Origin: Planctomycetota bacterium
Lineage (GTDB): Bacteria; Planctomycetota; UBA1135; UBA2386
Length of the DNA: 13,684 nucleotides
NCBI GenBank assembly: GCA_016793305.1
Contig: JAEUHU010000441.1
Location: 1 to 13,684, forward strand
Direction: 5' to 3'
The first letter of the stretch is position 1, and each line of letters opens with the position of its first letter. A program made the position numbers and the translations under genes. The notes under the pieces were generated by a model. It was not told where the DNA came from, did no database searches, and was given only the letters and a program-made list of their open reading frames with translations. This document shows, one piece after another, positions 5,127-13,684 of this stretch.

Positions 5127-8100
5127 ATGCTCGAGAACGCCAGTCGTCAGTTGTTCCTGGTCCTGCTGACCATCGCCGTCGGCCTCGTCTGCGTGCTCAC
5201 CCTGAACATCCCGTGGGGCATCGACCTCAAGGGTGGCACCCAGCTGGTCTACGAGCTGCCCCGCGACGTGCTGGAGAAGCTGCGCGAGCGCGAGAACGTG
5301 CAGATCGACCAGGTCGTCGACCAGGCGATCAAGGTCATCGCCGAGCGCATCGACCCGACCGGCACGCTGGACCCGCTGATCACCCGCAGCGGCGAGACCG
5401 GCATCCTGATCGAGCTGCCGTTCTTCAAGGACCCGGCGGAACTCAAGCGCGTGCTCGAGCGCGTCGGCAACCTCGGCCGCTTGGAGCTGCGCATCGTCGC
5501 CGACAAGGACTACGACCTGCAGCCGGGCCGCTTCAACCTGCAGGTCGAGCGCCAGAAGCTCGAGGCGTGGCTGAAGGTCCCGGAGAACGCCGCCCGCCTG
5601 CGCGAGGACGCGCGCTACATCCGCACCTTCAACGAGAACCAGATCGACGGCCCGGCGGCGTTCGGCAAGCTCGCGTGGTACGCGCACGAGATCCTGCCGA
5701 CCGGCAAGGAAGGCGACACGTGGGACTACACGTTCGCGATGCGCGGCAGCGAGGACCTGAAGGCGGCGGCGGTCAAGTTCTTCGAGGACGCCGACTTCAA
5801 CGGCGGCAAGCTGACCGAGGCGATGCGCAAGAAGGAGCCGCGCGAGCAGAAGCTGATCGAGTTCCTGGCGCTGAACATGGTCGAGGAGAGCTTCACCGGT
5901 GAGGACCTGAACCCGGCCGAAGTGCACCCGGACATCGACCCGCGCACCGGCGGCCAGGCCGTCGCCTACGCGGTGCAGCCGAACAAGATGCAGGCCTACG
6001 CCGACTGGTCTGGCCGCTTCGTCAACAAGCACAGCGCGATCGTGCTGAACGGCATCGTCAAGTCGGCGCCGGTGTTCCAGGGCCGCATCCCGGGCCGCGG
6101 CATCATCAGCGGCGGCTTCACCAAGGCCGAGGTCGAGGACCTGGTCAAGGTGCTGCGAACCGGCTCGCTGCGCGTCGAGCCCGACCTGCAGAGCAACCTC
6201 AGCATCGGCCCGAACCTCGGTGAGGCGGCGACCCAGCGCGGCATGCTGTCGCTGGCGATCGGCGCCGTGCTCGTGTTCGTGTTCATGCTCTGGTACTACG
6301 GCGTCGCCGGCAGCATCGCCTGCGTCACGCTGGTGCTGAACATCTTCCTGCTGTGGGCCGGCATGGTGCTGCTGCAGGCGACGGTGACGCTGCCCGGCCT
6401 CGCCGGCATCGTGCTGACGATGGGCATGGCCGTCGACGCCAACGTGCTCATCTACGAGCGCATCCGCGAGGAGCTCGAGCGCGGCAAGGACATGCTGCGC
6501 GCGGTTCGCGCCGGCTTCGAGCGCGCGATGTCGGCGATCCTGGACTCGAACATCACGACGTTCCTGGTCGGCCTCGTGCTCTACAACGTCGGCGTCGGCC
6601 CGGTGCGCGGCTTCGCCGTGACGCTGATGGTCGGCATCGTGACCACGGTGTTCACGCAGTTCTTCGTCACGCGCCTGCTGTTCCACTTCGCGCTCGAGAA
6701 GAACAAGCTGTCGACCTACAAGCCGCGCCGCCTGTGGGCCGACCTGAAGCTCGACTACGTCAAGTGGATCAAGCCGGCGTTCGCCACCAGCTTGGCGGTG
6801 ATCGTCGTCGGCCTCGTGCTGGTGCTGATGGCCCCGCGCGAAACCGTGCTCGGCATCGACTTCACCGGCGGCGCCAACCTGCAGATGGTGCTGGCCACCC
6901 CGATGCACTACGAGGCCGTGCAGAAGCGCCTCGCCGACGACCCGGCGTTCGCCAAGGACTATCCGAACGTCTCGGTGAACTCGGTCGGTGAAGTGCTCGC
7001 CGACGAGACGGCGCACCAGTTCAACCTGCGCCTCAAGCTGCGCGACAGCCAGCGCGAGGTGATCGACACGGGCCGTCGCCTGCACCGGGAAGCCCGGCAG
7101 AAGGCGCTGGAAGACGGCACCGAGCCGCCCTCGGCCTACGAGCCGCCCTACGTCACCGAGCTGCGGCGCATCTTCGGCAAGGAACTCGTGCAGGCCGCAT
7201 TCGCCGATCCGCGTACCCTGCCATCGGCCCAGGAAGGCCAGAACACCCAATACGCCCAGATCGACGTGAACTTCGTCGACGCGGTCGACGTGCAGATGGT
7301 GCGCGAGCGCATCGCCAAGACGCTCACCCGCGGCCTCGTGACGCCGCGCGACAATCCGACCGCTGCCACCTCGAAGCAGCTCCGCATCGAGTGGGTCGCC
7401 CCCAACTCCCTGAAGCCCTGGCAGCTCGCCGAGACCGTCGGCAAGGAGCTCGACGACCTGAAGCGACCGGACGGCGAGTCGGTGCTGCTGTCGGAGCCGT
7501 TCCCGAGCGCCCAGGAGATGCAGGGGCGCCTCGTCAACGAGCTGCGCAACGCCGCCATCGGTGCGTTGCTGCTGTCGTGGGGCCTGATCGTGCTCTACCT
7601 GCGCGTGCGCTTCCACGAGTACAAGTACGGCATCGCCGCGGTCGTGGCCCTCGTGCACGACGTGCTGATCGCGTTGATCGCCGTGGTGCTCGCCAACCGT
7701 TTCGGCCTGATCAACGGCGAGATCAACCTGGCGATGATCGCCTGCTTCCTGACGATCATCGGCTACTCGGTCAACGACACGATCGTCATCTTCGACCGCA
7801 TCCGCGAGAACGCCCAGGAGAACGTGCGCCAGGGCATCCAGGAGCCGTTCCGGGCGCTGATCAACCGAGCGCTCAACCAGACGATGTCGCGCACGCTGCT
7901 GACCAGCGGCCTGACCTTGCTGGTGGTGATCGCGCAGTTCGCCGTCAACTACAACAGCGGCTCGGACCTCGAGGGCTTCGCGTTCGCGATGATCATCGGC
8001 ATGGTGTCGGGCGTCTATTCGACGATCTACATCGCCGCCCCGATCCTGATCTGGCTCGACAAGGGCGACCTCGCCAACCCGACGCTGCGCGAAGCGATCG

Positions 8101-8192
8101 TCGACGTCGACGTGCAGGCCGAACGAGAGGCGCAGGCCGCCGCCGCCGCCGAAGCCGCGGCCGCGGCCAAGACCGGCCAGGCCGGCAGCTGA
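5127..8192 (+). CDS. secDF: Fused protein translocase subunit SecDF
   Basis: A 1021-residue inner-membrane protein joining SecD and SecF. SecDF uses the proton gradient to help pull substrates out of the SecYEG channel. ATG 5127 gives the usual short cytoplasmic N-terminus and TM1 (about 8-29); the longer open frame upstream is not SecD-like. SecD half: GIDLKGG (31-37) opens the first periplasmic domain, then comes the conserved GxxRVEPDLQSN...SIGPNLG region, TM2-6 (about 373-517), and GMAVDANVLIYERIREE with the key Asp437. SecF half: TM1 (about 550-570), GIDFTGG (576-582), a long periplasmic stretch to about residue 800, then TM2-6 with SVNDTIVIFDRIREN (Asp884) and LNQTMSRTLLTS. The tail is Ala/Glu-rich. 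The SecF periplasmic region (about 218 residues) is roughly twice the usual length. No yajC is present upstream. nadB follows after 23 bases. Confidence 0.97.
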   Translation: MLENASRQLFLVLLTIAVGLVCVLTLNIPWGIDLKGGTQLVYELPRDVLEKLRERENVQIDQVVDQAIKVIAERIDPTGTLDPLITRSGETGILIELPFFKDPAELKRVLERVGNLGRLELRIVADKDYDLQPGRFNLQVERQKLEAWLKVPENAARLREDARYIRTFNENQIDGPAAFGKLAWYAHEILPTGKEGDTWDYTFAMRGSEDLKAAAVKFFEDADFNGGKLTEAMRKKEPREQKLIEFLALNMVEESFTGEDLNPAEVHPDIDPRTGGQAVAYAVQPNKMQAYADWSGRFVNKHSAIVLNGIVKSAPVFQGRIPGRGIISGGFTKAEVEDLVKVLRTGSLRVEPDLQSNLSIGPNLGEAATQRGMLSLAIGAVLVFVFMLWYYGVAGSIACVTLVLNIFLLWAGMVLLQATVTLPGLAGIVLTMGMAVDANVLIYERIREELERGKDMLRAVRAGFERAMSAILDSNITTFLVGLVLYNVGVGPVRGFAVTLMVGIVTTVFTQFFVTRLLFHFALEKNKLSTYKPRRLWADLKLDYVKWIKPAFATSLAVIVVGLVLVLMAPRETVLGIDFTGGANLQMVLATPMHYEAVQKRLADDPAFAKDYPNVSVNSVGEVLADETAHQFNLRLKLRDSQREVIDTGRRLHREARQKALEDGTEPPSAYEPPYVTELRRIFGKELVQAAFADPRTLPSAQEGQNTQYAQIDVNFVDAVDVQMVRERIAKTLTRGLVTPRDNPTAATSKQLRIEWVAPNSLKPWQLAETVGKELDDLKRPDGESVLLSEPFPSAQEMQGRLVNELRNAAIGALLLSWGLIVLYLRVRFHEYKYGIAAVVALVHDVLIALIAVVLANRFGLINGEINLAMIACFLTIIGYSVNDTIVIFDRIRENAQENVRQGIQEPFRALINRALNQTMSRTLLTSGLTLLVVIAQFAVNYNSGSDLEGFAFAMIIGMVSGVYSTIYIAAPILIWLDKGDLANPTLREAIVDVDVQAEREAQAAAAAEAAAAAKTGQAGS

Positions 8193-8200
8193 GCCAGCAC

Positions 8201-8208
8201 GGAAAGGA
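8201..8208 (+). promoter_or_regulatory. nadB: Ribosome binding site of nadB
   Basis: GGAAAGGA, seven bases before ATG 8216, is the strongest Shine-Dalgarno-like site in the window. It fixes the nadB start within an open frame that extends far upstream inside secDF. Confidence 0.7.
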
Positions 8209-8215
8209 ACGGCGC

Positions 8216-9904
8216 ATGCACCTCACCCAGGCTTCGCCGTCCTTCCCGGCCCGGCTCGCACCGTTCGCACTGCGCACGACGCCGTTGCTGCGCACCGACG
8301 TGCTGGTGATCGGCAGCGGCATCGCGGGTGCGTGCACCGCACTGCACGCCGCCGACGCCGGCGCGCACGTGCTGCTGCTCGCCAAGAGCGCGCTCGACGA
8401 CACCAACACCGCCTGGGCCCAGGGCGGCATCGCCGTCGCCCAGCTGCCCGAGGACAGCGAGGCGATGCACGTCGCCGACACGCTGCGCGTCGGGGCCGGC
8501 GTCGCCGACCCGGCGGTGGTGCGCAACGTCGTCGCCAACGCGCGTGAAGCGGTGCGCTGGCTCGAAGCGCTCGGCACCCGGTTCGATCGCGACCAGGACG
8601 ATCCCGACGGCGCGCTCGAGCTGTCGCGCGAAGGCGGCCACAGCCACGCCCGTGTCGTGCACAGCCACGGCGACGCGACCGGCCACGAGATCCAACGGGC
8701 CCTGGCCAGCGCGCTGCAGCACCACCCGCGCATCACCGTGCGCGAACACGCCTTCGTGCGCGACCTGGTGCTCGCCGACGGCCGCTGCGTCGGCGCGATC
8801 GGCCAGCAGGCCAACCTCGACTTCGCGGTCGAGGCCGGAGCCGTGGTCGTCGCGACGGGCGGCACCGGCCAGATCTACCGCGAGACGACCAACCCGACCG
8901 GTGCGTCGGGCGACGGCCACGCGCTGTGCTTCCGCGCCGGCGCACGGCTTGCCGACTGCGAATTCGTGCAGTTCCACCCCACCACGCTCTACATCGCCGG
9001 CGCGTCGCGCTTCCTGATCAGCGAAGTGGTCCGCGGGGCCGGTGCGGTGCTGCGCGACCGCAACGGCGACCCGGTGATGGCCGGGGTGCACCCGATGCGC
9101 GACCTGGCGCCGCGCGACGTCGTCAGCCGGGCGATCCTCGATCGCATGGTGGCGACCAACGACACCCACGTCTACCTCGACCTGAGCCAGGTCCAGGGCG
9201 ACCCGCACAAGCTGTTCCCGTCGATCGCGCGGATCTGCTCGACGTTCGACCTGGACCTCGCCAAGGACCCGATCCCGGTGCGGCCCGGGGCCCACTACTT
9301 CGTCGGTGGTGCAGTCACCGACAGCGACGGTCGCACCAGCGTGCCGGGCCTGTTCGCCGTCGGCGAAGCAGCGGCCTCGGGGTTGCACGGCGCCAACCGC
9401 CTGGCCTCGAACTCGCTGCTCGAAGGCGCCGTGCTCGGCCGTTCCGCCGGGCTCGCCGCGGCCGCACTGGCCAGGAACCCGCATCCGGGCCTGCCGCGCA
9501 GCGCCCCTGGCCCCGAGCTCGCGGTCGACCCGCCGCGCCTCTTGCACGACGACCTGCTCTACTCGCTGAAGAGCCTGATGTGGCGCCAGGTCGGCCTGCG
9601 GCGCCACGCCGACGGCCTGCAGGACGCCCGTTCGCGCATCGCCTACTGGCACCACTACCTGGTGAAGGCGCCGCTGCCGCTGCGCGCGAACTGCGAACTG
9701 GCCAACATGCTGACGGTGTCGGCCCTGGTCGCCGAGGCGGCGCTGCGCCGGGCGGAGTCGCGCGGCACCCACTTCCGCGACGACCATCCGCAGCGCGACG
9801 ACCGCGCATTCTGCCGGCGCATCTTCCTCGAACGGGCCGGAGATGGTTCGATCCGGACCGAACTCGGCCCAGCCCACGCGCCGACCGACCAGCCATCCGC
9901 GTGA
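8216..9904 (+). CDS. nadB: L-aspartate oxidase
   Basis: A 562-residue FAD enzyme that oxidises L-aspartate to iminoaspartate, the first step of de novo NAD synthesis; NadA uses the product. ATG 8216 is preceded by a good Shine-Dalgarno. Seen in order: the FAD-binding GSGIAG (33-38), NTAWAQGGIA (the AQGGIA signature), REGGHSH (138-144), the VVATGGTGQIY strand, FVQFHPT (His254), ISEVVRGAG (Ser269-Glu270), DLAPRDVVSRAI (Arg300), RPGAHYFVGG (Arg356, His360) and GLHGANRLASNSLLEG (Arg395). These correspond to E. coli His244, Thr259-Glu260, Arg290, His351 and Arg386, with Ser for Thr at 269. The C-terminal helical domain is present. The fold is shared with succinate dehydrogenase flavoproteins, but the RxGGHSH and AWAQGGIA motifs favour NadB. 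nadA and nadC are not in the window. The stop overlaps the hflX start. Confidence 0.96.
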   Translation: MHLTQASPSFPARLAPFALRTTPLLRTDVLVIGSGIAGACTALHAADAGAHVLLLAKSALDDTNTAWAQGGIAVAQLPEDSEAMHVADTLRVGAGVADPAVVRNVVANAREAVRWLEALGTRFDRDQDDPDGALELSREGGHSHARVVHSHGDATGHEIQRALASALQHHPRITVREHAFVRDLVLADGRCVGAIGQQANLDFAVEAGAVVVATGGTGQIYRETTNPTGASGDGHALCFRAGARLADCEFVQFHPTTLYIAGASRFLISEVVRGAGAVLRDRNGDPVMAGVHPMRDLAPRDVVSRAILDRMVATNDTHVYLDLSQVQGDPHKLFPSIARICSTFDLDLAKDPIPVRPGAHYFVGGAVTDSDGRTSVPGLFAVGEAAASGLHGANRLASNSLLEGAVLGRSAGLAAAALARNPHPGLPRSAPGPELAVDPPRLLHDDLLYSLKSLMWRQVGLRRHADGLQDARSRIAYWHHYLVKAPLPLRANCELANMLTVSALVAEAALRRAESRGTHFRDDHPQRDDRAFCRRIFLERAGDGSIRTELGPAHAPTDQPSA

Positions 9905-11265
9905 GAAACGACACTCCGATCGACACCAACCAGGGCCACTCCACCGAGGCCATCCTGTTCGGCATCGTGCCGATGGGCGACCCGCGCACCGGCGCCGAAG
10001 CGCTGCACGAGTTGCAGCTGCTGGCGGAGACCGCCGACTTCGTGCCCGCCGGCTGCATGGTCCAGCACCGCCGCCACGCCGACCCGCACAGCTACCTCGG
10101 CAGTGGCAAGCTCGAGGAGCTCGCCGAGGTCGTGAAGCTCGCCCACAGCGGGGCGGTGATCTGCGACGACTCGCTGACGCCGAACCAGGCGAAGAACATC
10201 GAGACCGCGGTCGGTGTGCCGGTGATCGACCGCAGCGAGCTGATCCTGCAGATCTTCGGCATGCACGCCCGCACGCCGCAGGCGAAGATGCAGGTCGAGC
10301 TGGCCGCCCTGCAGTACGAGATGCCGCGCCTGCGCCGGCGCTGGACCCACCTCGAACGCCAACGCGGTGGCATCGGCGTGCGCGGCGGTGCCGGCGAGAA
10401 GCAGATCGACGTCGACCGCAACCTGCTGCGCACCCGGATCGCGGCGATCCAGAAGGAGCTGAAGAAGGTCGAGGAGCACAAGGTCCGCGAAGTGCAGGCC
10501 CGGCCGGACCTCTTCACGATCGCCCTGGTCGGCTACACGAACGCCGGCAAGTCTTCGCTGATGAACAAGCTGACCGACGCCGGGGTGCTGGCGGAGAACC
10601 GGCTGTTCAGCACGCTCGACACGCGCACGCGGCCCTGGCGCCTGCCCGGCGGCCGCACGGTGCTGCTGACCGACACGGTCGGGTTCCTGCGCAAGCTCCC
10701 CCACCAGCTGGTCGCGAGCTTCCACGCCACACTGGAGGAAGCGCTGCACGCCGACCTGCTGCTGGTGCTGATCGACGGCAGCTCGCCGGAGGCAGTCGAC
10801 CAGCTGCACACCGTCGACGAGGTGCTCGACACGCTCGGCAGCGCCAACCTGCCGCGCATCACGGTGCTGAACAAGATCGACCTGCTGGCCGACCGCGCCG
10901 ACCTGACGCCGCTCTACCAGATCGACGCGCGCGCCGTCGCGGTGTCGGTGCGCACCGGCGACGGGCTCGGCGAACTGTTCCAGGCCATCCAGGCGCACCT
11001 CGCCTCGGTCGAGCAGCGCGTCGAGCTGCTGCTGCCGCACCACGCCGGCGCCCTGCACGGCGAGATCCGCGCCAAGGCCACCGTGCTCGGCGAGTTCTAC
11101 ACCGAAGCCGGCTGCCTGATGACGCTGCAGGCGTCCCCCGCTCTGCTGGGCCGCCTGCTCGCCGAAGGCGCACGCATGGCGGAACCCGGCGACCGGCCAC
11201 CGGTCGAACCGGCGCCCGAAGCAACCGAACCGGCCGACGGCGACGAACCGGCGAACGGCAGCTGA
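9901..11265 (+). CDS. hflX: Ribosome-associated GTPase HflX
   Basis: A 454-residue protein. HflX binds the 50S subunit and splits stalled or stress-damaged ribosomes. GTG 9901 overlaps the nadB stop as GTGA and starts the HflX N-terminal domain at the usual distance before its signatures: DPHSYLGSGKLEEL (about 61-74), ICDDSLTPNQAKNIE, VIDRSELILQIFGMHARTPQAKMQVELA, then the glycine-rich linker GGIGVRGGAGEKQIDVDR. The G domain has G1 GYTNAGKS (211-218), switch I LFSTLDTRTR, G3 DTVGF (258-262), G4 NKID (324-327) and a G5-like SVRTGDG. After the G domain there is a short C-terminal domain and a Pro/Glu/Ala-rich tail made of EPA repeats. The linker reads RGGAGE where many family members have RGPGE. 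The GTGA overlap suggests coupling to nadB. The gene ends 34 bases before the convergent pyruvate carboxylase stop. Confidence 0.96.
   Translation: MRNDTPIDTNQGHSTEAILFGIVPMGDPRTGAEALHELQLLAETADFVPAGCMVQHRRHADPHSYLGSGKLEELAEVVKLAHSGAVICDDSLTPNQAKNIETAVGVPVIDRSELILQIFGMHARTPQAKMQVELAALQYEMPRLRRRWTHLERQRGGIGVRGGAGEKQIDVDRNLLRTRIAAIQKELKKVEEHKVREVQARPDLFTIALVGYTNAGKSSLMNKLTDAGVLAENRLFSTLDTRTRPWRLPGGRTVLLTDTVGFLRKLPHQLVASFHATLEEALHADLLLVLIDGSSPEAVDQLHTVDEVLDTLGSANLPRITVLNKIDLLADRADLTPLYQIDARAVAVSVRTGDGLGELFQAIQAHLASVEQRVELLLPHHAGALHGEIRAKATVLGEFYTEAGCLMTLQASPALLGRLLAEGARMAEPGDRPPVEPAPEATEPADGDEPANGS
11205..11252. repeat. Three in-phase copies of a nine-base unit in the hflX tail
   Basis: CGAACCGGC starts at 11205, 11226 and 11244. 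The intervals of 21 and 18 bases keep frame, and each copy encodes the Glu-Pro-Ala element of HflX's acidic, proline-rich C-terminal tail. Confidence 0.7.
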
Positions 11266-11266
11266 C

Positions 11267-11288
11267 GGGCGTCGTGCAAGGACGCGCC
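11267..11288. terminator. Weak hairpin between convergent hflX and pyc
   Basis: GGGCGTC pairs with GACGCGCC with one bulged G, giving seven pairs around a seven-base loop, in the 34 bases between the two stop codons. Position and symmetry suit a two-way terminator, but there is no T run on either strand, so the call is tentative. Confidence 0.2.
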
Positions 11289-11299
11289 GGCGGCGACCG

Positions 11300-13684
11300 T
11301 CACTTCTTGCCGTCGAGCACCACCAGCAGGTCCTGCGCCTTGACCGCGGCCTTGACGTCGGTGCACAGCTCGCGCACCACGCCGGCGATCGGCGCTCGCA
11401 CGATGGTCTCCATCTTCATCGCCTCGAGCGTCAGCAACGGCTCGCCTTCGACGACCGCCTGGCCCTCGCGCACGTGCAGCACGATCACGCGACCAGGCAT
11501 CGGCGCCCCCACTTCCCCTGCCAGCGCTGGATCGGCCCGTCGCCGCTGCTCGCCTTCCTTCTGCAGCGACTTGTCGGCGACCACGACCTGACGGTTCTGG
11601 CCGTTCAACCGGAAGTAGACCGTGACGTTGCCCTCCTCGTCCGGCTCGCTCTTCGCCTCCAGCGACACGACGAGCGTCTTGCCCGGCTCGATCTCGATCC
11701 ACACTTCCTGACCCATGTCGAGGCCGTAGAGGTAGACCGGCGTCGGCAGCATCGAGACGTCGCCGAAGCGGTTCTGGAAGGCGAAGAACTCGTCCATCAC
11801 GCGCGGGTAGAGCGCGTAGCTGATCACGTCGCGTTGGGCCGGCTCACGCTCCATGCGCCCCGCCACGTGCTCGCGCGCCTTCGTGAAGTCGAACGGCGGC
11901 ATGCCGTCGCTCGGGCGGCCGTGCAGCACCGGCAGGCCCTTCAGCACTGCGGCGCGCAGGTCCTCGGGAAAGCCGCCGGGCGGATGGCCGAGGAAGCCCT
12001 GGAAGTACTGCACGACGCTCTGCGGGAAGTCGAGCCGCTTGCTCTCGAGCAGCAGCTTCTGCTTGGTGGCGGCGGTCGACGTCGGCAGGTCGCCGCGCAT
12101 CACCAGCAGGTCGTTCTGGACCAGGAAGATCGCGAAGTCGCCGACCATCTTGCTCGACGGGGTGACCTTCGGGATGTCGCCGCACAGCTGGTTCACCACC
12201 GCGAACGCGTGCCGCACGTCGGCCCAGCGGTGCAAGAGGCCGAGCGACGCCACCTGCGGGCGCAGGTTGCTGTACTGGCCGCCAGGGATCTCGTGGTAGT
12301 AGACCTCGCTGGTGCTGCTCTTCAGGCCGCACTCGAACGGCGCGTAGAACTCGCGCACCGCCTCCCAGTAGTCGGCGAGAGGCTGCATCGCCTTGTTGGT
12401 GAGCCCGGTCTCGCGCGAAGCGCCTCGCAGCGCGGCGATCAGTGCGTTCATGCTCGGCTGCGAGGTCAGCCCCGCCATCGGCGACAGCGCCGTGTCGACG
12501 ATGTGCACGCCGCTCTCGATCGCCGCCATGTAGGTGGCGACGCCGTTGCCCGAGGTGTCGTGGGTGTGCAGGTGGATCGGCAGTTGGCTGACCGCGCGCA
12601 GCCGCGTGATCAGCATGCGCGCCGCCTGCGGCCGCAGCAGCCCGGCCATGTCCTTGATGCACAGCAGGTGGGCACCCATGCCCTCGATGCGCCGCGCCAG
12701 TTCGGCGTAGTACTCGAGCCCGTACTTGGTGCGGGCCGGGTTGTCGACGTCGCCGGTGTAGCACATCGCCACCTCGGCGATCTTGCCGGTGCGCAGCACG
12801 CGCTGCACCGCGACCTCCATCGAGTCGAGGTCGTTGAGGCTGTCGAACACGCGGAACACGTCGATGCCGTGCTCGGCCGCCTCGTCGATGAAGCCCTCGA
12901 CCACGTTCTGCGGGTAGCTCGTGTAGCCGACCGCGTTGGCGCCGCGCAGCAGCATCTGGTGCAGCACGTTCGGGATCGCCTTCTTCAGCTGCACGAGCCG
13001 GTCCCACGGATCCTCGTTGAGGAACCGGTAGGCGACGTCGAACGTGGCGCCGCCCCACGTCTCCAGCGAGAACAGCTGGTGCTGCACGTGCGCCGTCGCC
13101 GCGGCGATCGCCAGCATGTCCTTGGTGCGCACACGCGTCGCCAGCAGCGACTGGTGCGCGTCGCGCATCGTCGTGTCGGTGAGCAGCGGCTTCTTCTGCC
13201 GCTTGATCCACTCGACGACCTTGCCCGGACCACCCTCGGCGAGGATGTGCGCCGTGCCCGGCGGCGGCGAACCGACCGGCACCGGCGGCACCAGGGCCGG
13301 ATGGCACGCAGCCGGCGACAGCCGCTGCTCCTTCTTGAACGTCGGGTGGCCGTTCACCACCAGGTCGCCGAGGTAGGCGAGCACCTTGGTCGCGCGGTCC
13401 TTGCCCGGCTTGATGTCGAACAGCTCCGGCGTCTCGTCGAGGAAGCGCGTCCACGTCTCGCCGCGCACGAACGAACCGTGCTGCAGGACGTTCTGCAGGA
13501 ACGCGAGGTTGGTCTTCACGCCGCGGATGCGGAACTCGCGCAGCGCGCGCACGCCCTTCTGCGCCGCCTGGGCGAGGCTCTGGCCGAACGTGATGCTCTT
13601 CACCAGCAGCGAGTCGTAGTGGCCGCTGACCACCGTGCCGGCGAGGCCGTCGCCGCCGTCGAGGCGCAGCCCGAAGCCACCGGG
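11300..13684 (-). CDS. pyc: Pyruvate carboxylase, 3' portion (5' end beyond the window)
   Basis: About 794 codons are open to the right edge, so the N-terminus and most of the biotin carboxylase domain lie outside. The reading frame at the edge gives GFGLRLDGG...GHYDSLLVK, the C-terminal end of a biotin carboxylase domain; an internal GTG at 13633 is not the start. Next comes the carboxyltransferase domain: LLTDTTMRDAHQS (metal Asp), LETWGGATFDVAYRFL, the CIKDMAG lysine that is carboxylated in the family, HLHTHDTSGNG (metal His residues), EIPGGQYSNL and KVTPSSKMVGD. The C-terminal biotinyl domain has GAPMPG and EAMKME; the biotin-accepting Lys codon is at 11414-11416, 37 residues from the end. 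The enzyme carboxylates pyruvate to oxaloacetate using ATP and bicarbonate. The single-chain order fits pyruvate carboxylase and not split oxaloacetate decarboxylase subunits. Every motif that I can see is intact. Confidence 0.95.
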   Translation of the reverse strand, partial: PGGFGLRLDGGDGLAGTVVSGHYDSLLVKSITFGQSLAQAAQKGVRALREFRIRGVKTNLAFLQNVLQHGSFVRGETWTRFLDETPELFDIKPGKDRATKVLAYLGDLVVNGHPTFKKEQRLSPAACHPALVPPVPVGSPPPGTAHILAEGGPGKVVEWIKRQKKPLLTDTTMRDAHQSLLATRVRTKDMLAIAAATAHVQHQLFSLETWGGATFDVAYRFLNEDPWDRLVQLKKAIPNVLHQMLLRGANAVGYTSYPQNVVEGFIDEAAEHGIDVFRVFDSLNDLDSMEVAVQRVLRTGKIAEVAMCYTGDVDNPARTKYGLEYYAELARRIEGMGAHLLCIKDMAGLLRPQAARMLITRLRAVSQLPIHLHTHDTSGNGVATYMAAIESGVHIVDTALSPMAGLTSQPSMNALIAALRGASRETGLTNKAMQPLADYWEAVREFYAPFECGLKSSTSEVYYHEIPGGQYSNLRPQVASLGLLHRWADVRHAFAVVNQLCGDIPKVTPSSKMVGDFAIFLVQNDLLVMRGDLPTSTAATKQKLLLESKRLDFPQSVVQYFQGFLGHPPGGFPEDLRAAVLKGLPVLHGRPSDGMPPFDFTKAREHVAGRMEREPAQRDVISYALYPRVMDEFFAFQNRFGDVSMLPTPVYLYGLDMGQEVWIEIEPGKTLVVSLEAKSEPDEEGNVTVYFRLNGQNRQVVVADKSLQKEGEQRRRADPALAGEVGAPMPGRVIVLHVREGQAVVEGEPLLTLEAMKMETIVRAPIAGVVRELCTDVKAAVKAQDLLVVLDGKK

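Noticed and set aside
4905..7658. A 917-codon open frame on the minus strand, antisense to secDF
   Set aside because: Its product is a His/Arg/Asp/Val-rich composition typical of the reverse frame of GC-biased codons. The plus-strand frame has unmistakable SecDF motifs throughout.
11300..13633. GTG at 13633 as the start of pyruvate carboxylase
   Set aside because: The frame stays open to the window edge and encodes GFGLRLDGG, part of the biotin carboxylase domain, so the gene continues beyond the window.

Overview
The window is about 13.7 kb of very GC-rich bacterial DNA (roughly 70% by eye) with strong G/C third-position bias. That bias produces long spurious open frames on every strand. 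It carries ten supportable protein genes, nine complete and one cut by the right edge. I see no rRNA, tRNA, CRISPR array, insertion sequence, phage gene or sign of recent transfer. The gene content (riboflavin synthase, TrmD, L19, SecDF, L-aspartate oxidase, HflX, pyruvate carboxylase) is a core-genome housekeeping block. The single-chain SecDF with an enlarged second periplasmic domain, together with the high GC, would suit a high-GC lineage such as some Planctomycetota. That placement is a guess from composition and protein style, not something the sequence proves.

Layout. Left part (1-3615): a small DCC/DUF393 thiol-disulfide-type protein (31-459, minus) is divergent from a secreted protein with two tandem cyanophycinase-like domains (496-2175, plus). 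That gene runs tail-to-tail, with a 14-base overlap, into a minus-strand pair: riboflavin synthase (3013-3615) followed by a membrane-anchored alpha/beta hydrolase (2162-3016), joined by a GTGA stop/start overlap. Middle (3716-4848): trmD and rplS are two bases apart and divergent from ribE; the rpsP and rimM genes that often precede trmD are absent. Right part (5127-11265): secDF, nadB and hflX lie on the plus strand with a 23-base gap and then a GTGA overlap, probably one operon. The minus strand then holds the 3' portion of pyruvate carboxylase (11300 to the edge), convergent with hflX.

The genes do not form one pathway. They cover translation (TrmD, L19, HflX), export (SecDF), cofactor synthesis (RibE for flavins, NadB for NAD; NadB is itself an FAD enzyme) and anaplerosis (pyruvate carboxylase).

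I found no convincing new multi-gene system. The points most worth a second look are: the tandem secreted cyanophycinase-like protein, whose second domain lacks one of the arginines kept in the first; a Glu in TrmD where the family's catalytic Asp is expected; TANNNT elements 6-8 bases before the starts of three genes that lack a Shine-Dalgarno, suggesting leaderless transcripts; an oversized periplasmic region in the SecF half of SecDF; and short tandem duplications clustered at gene 3' ends.
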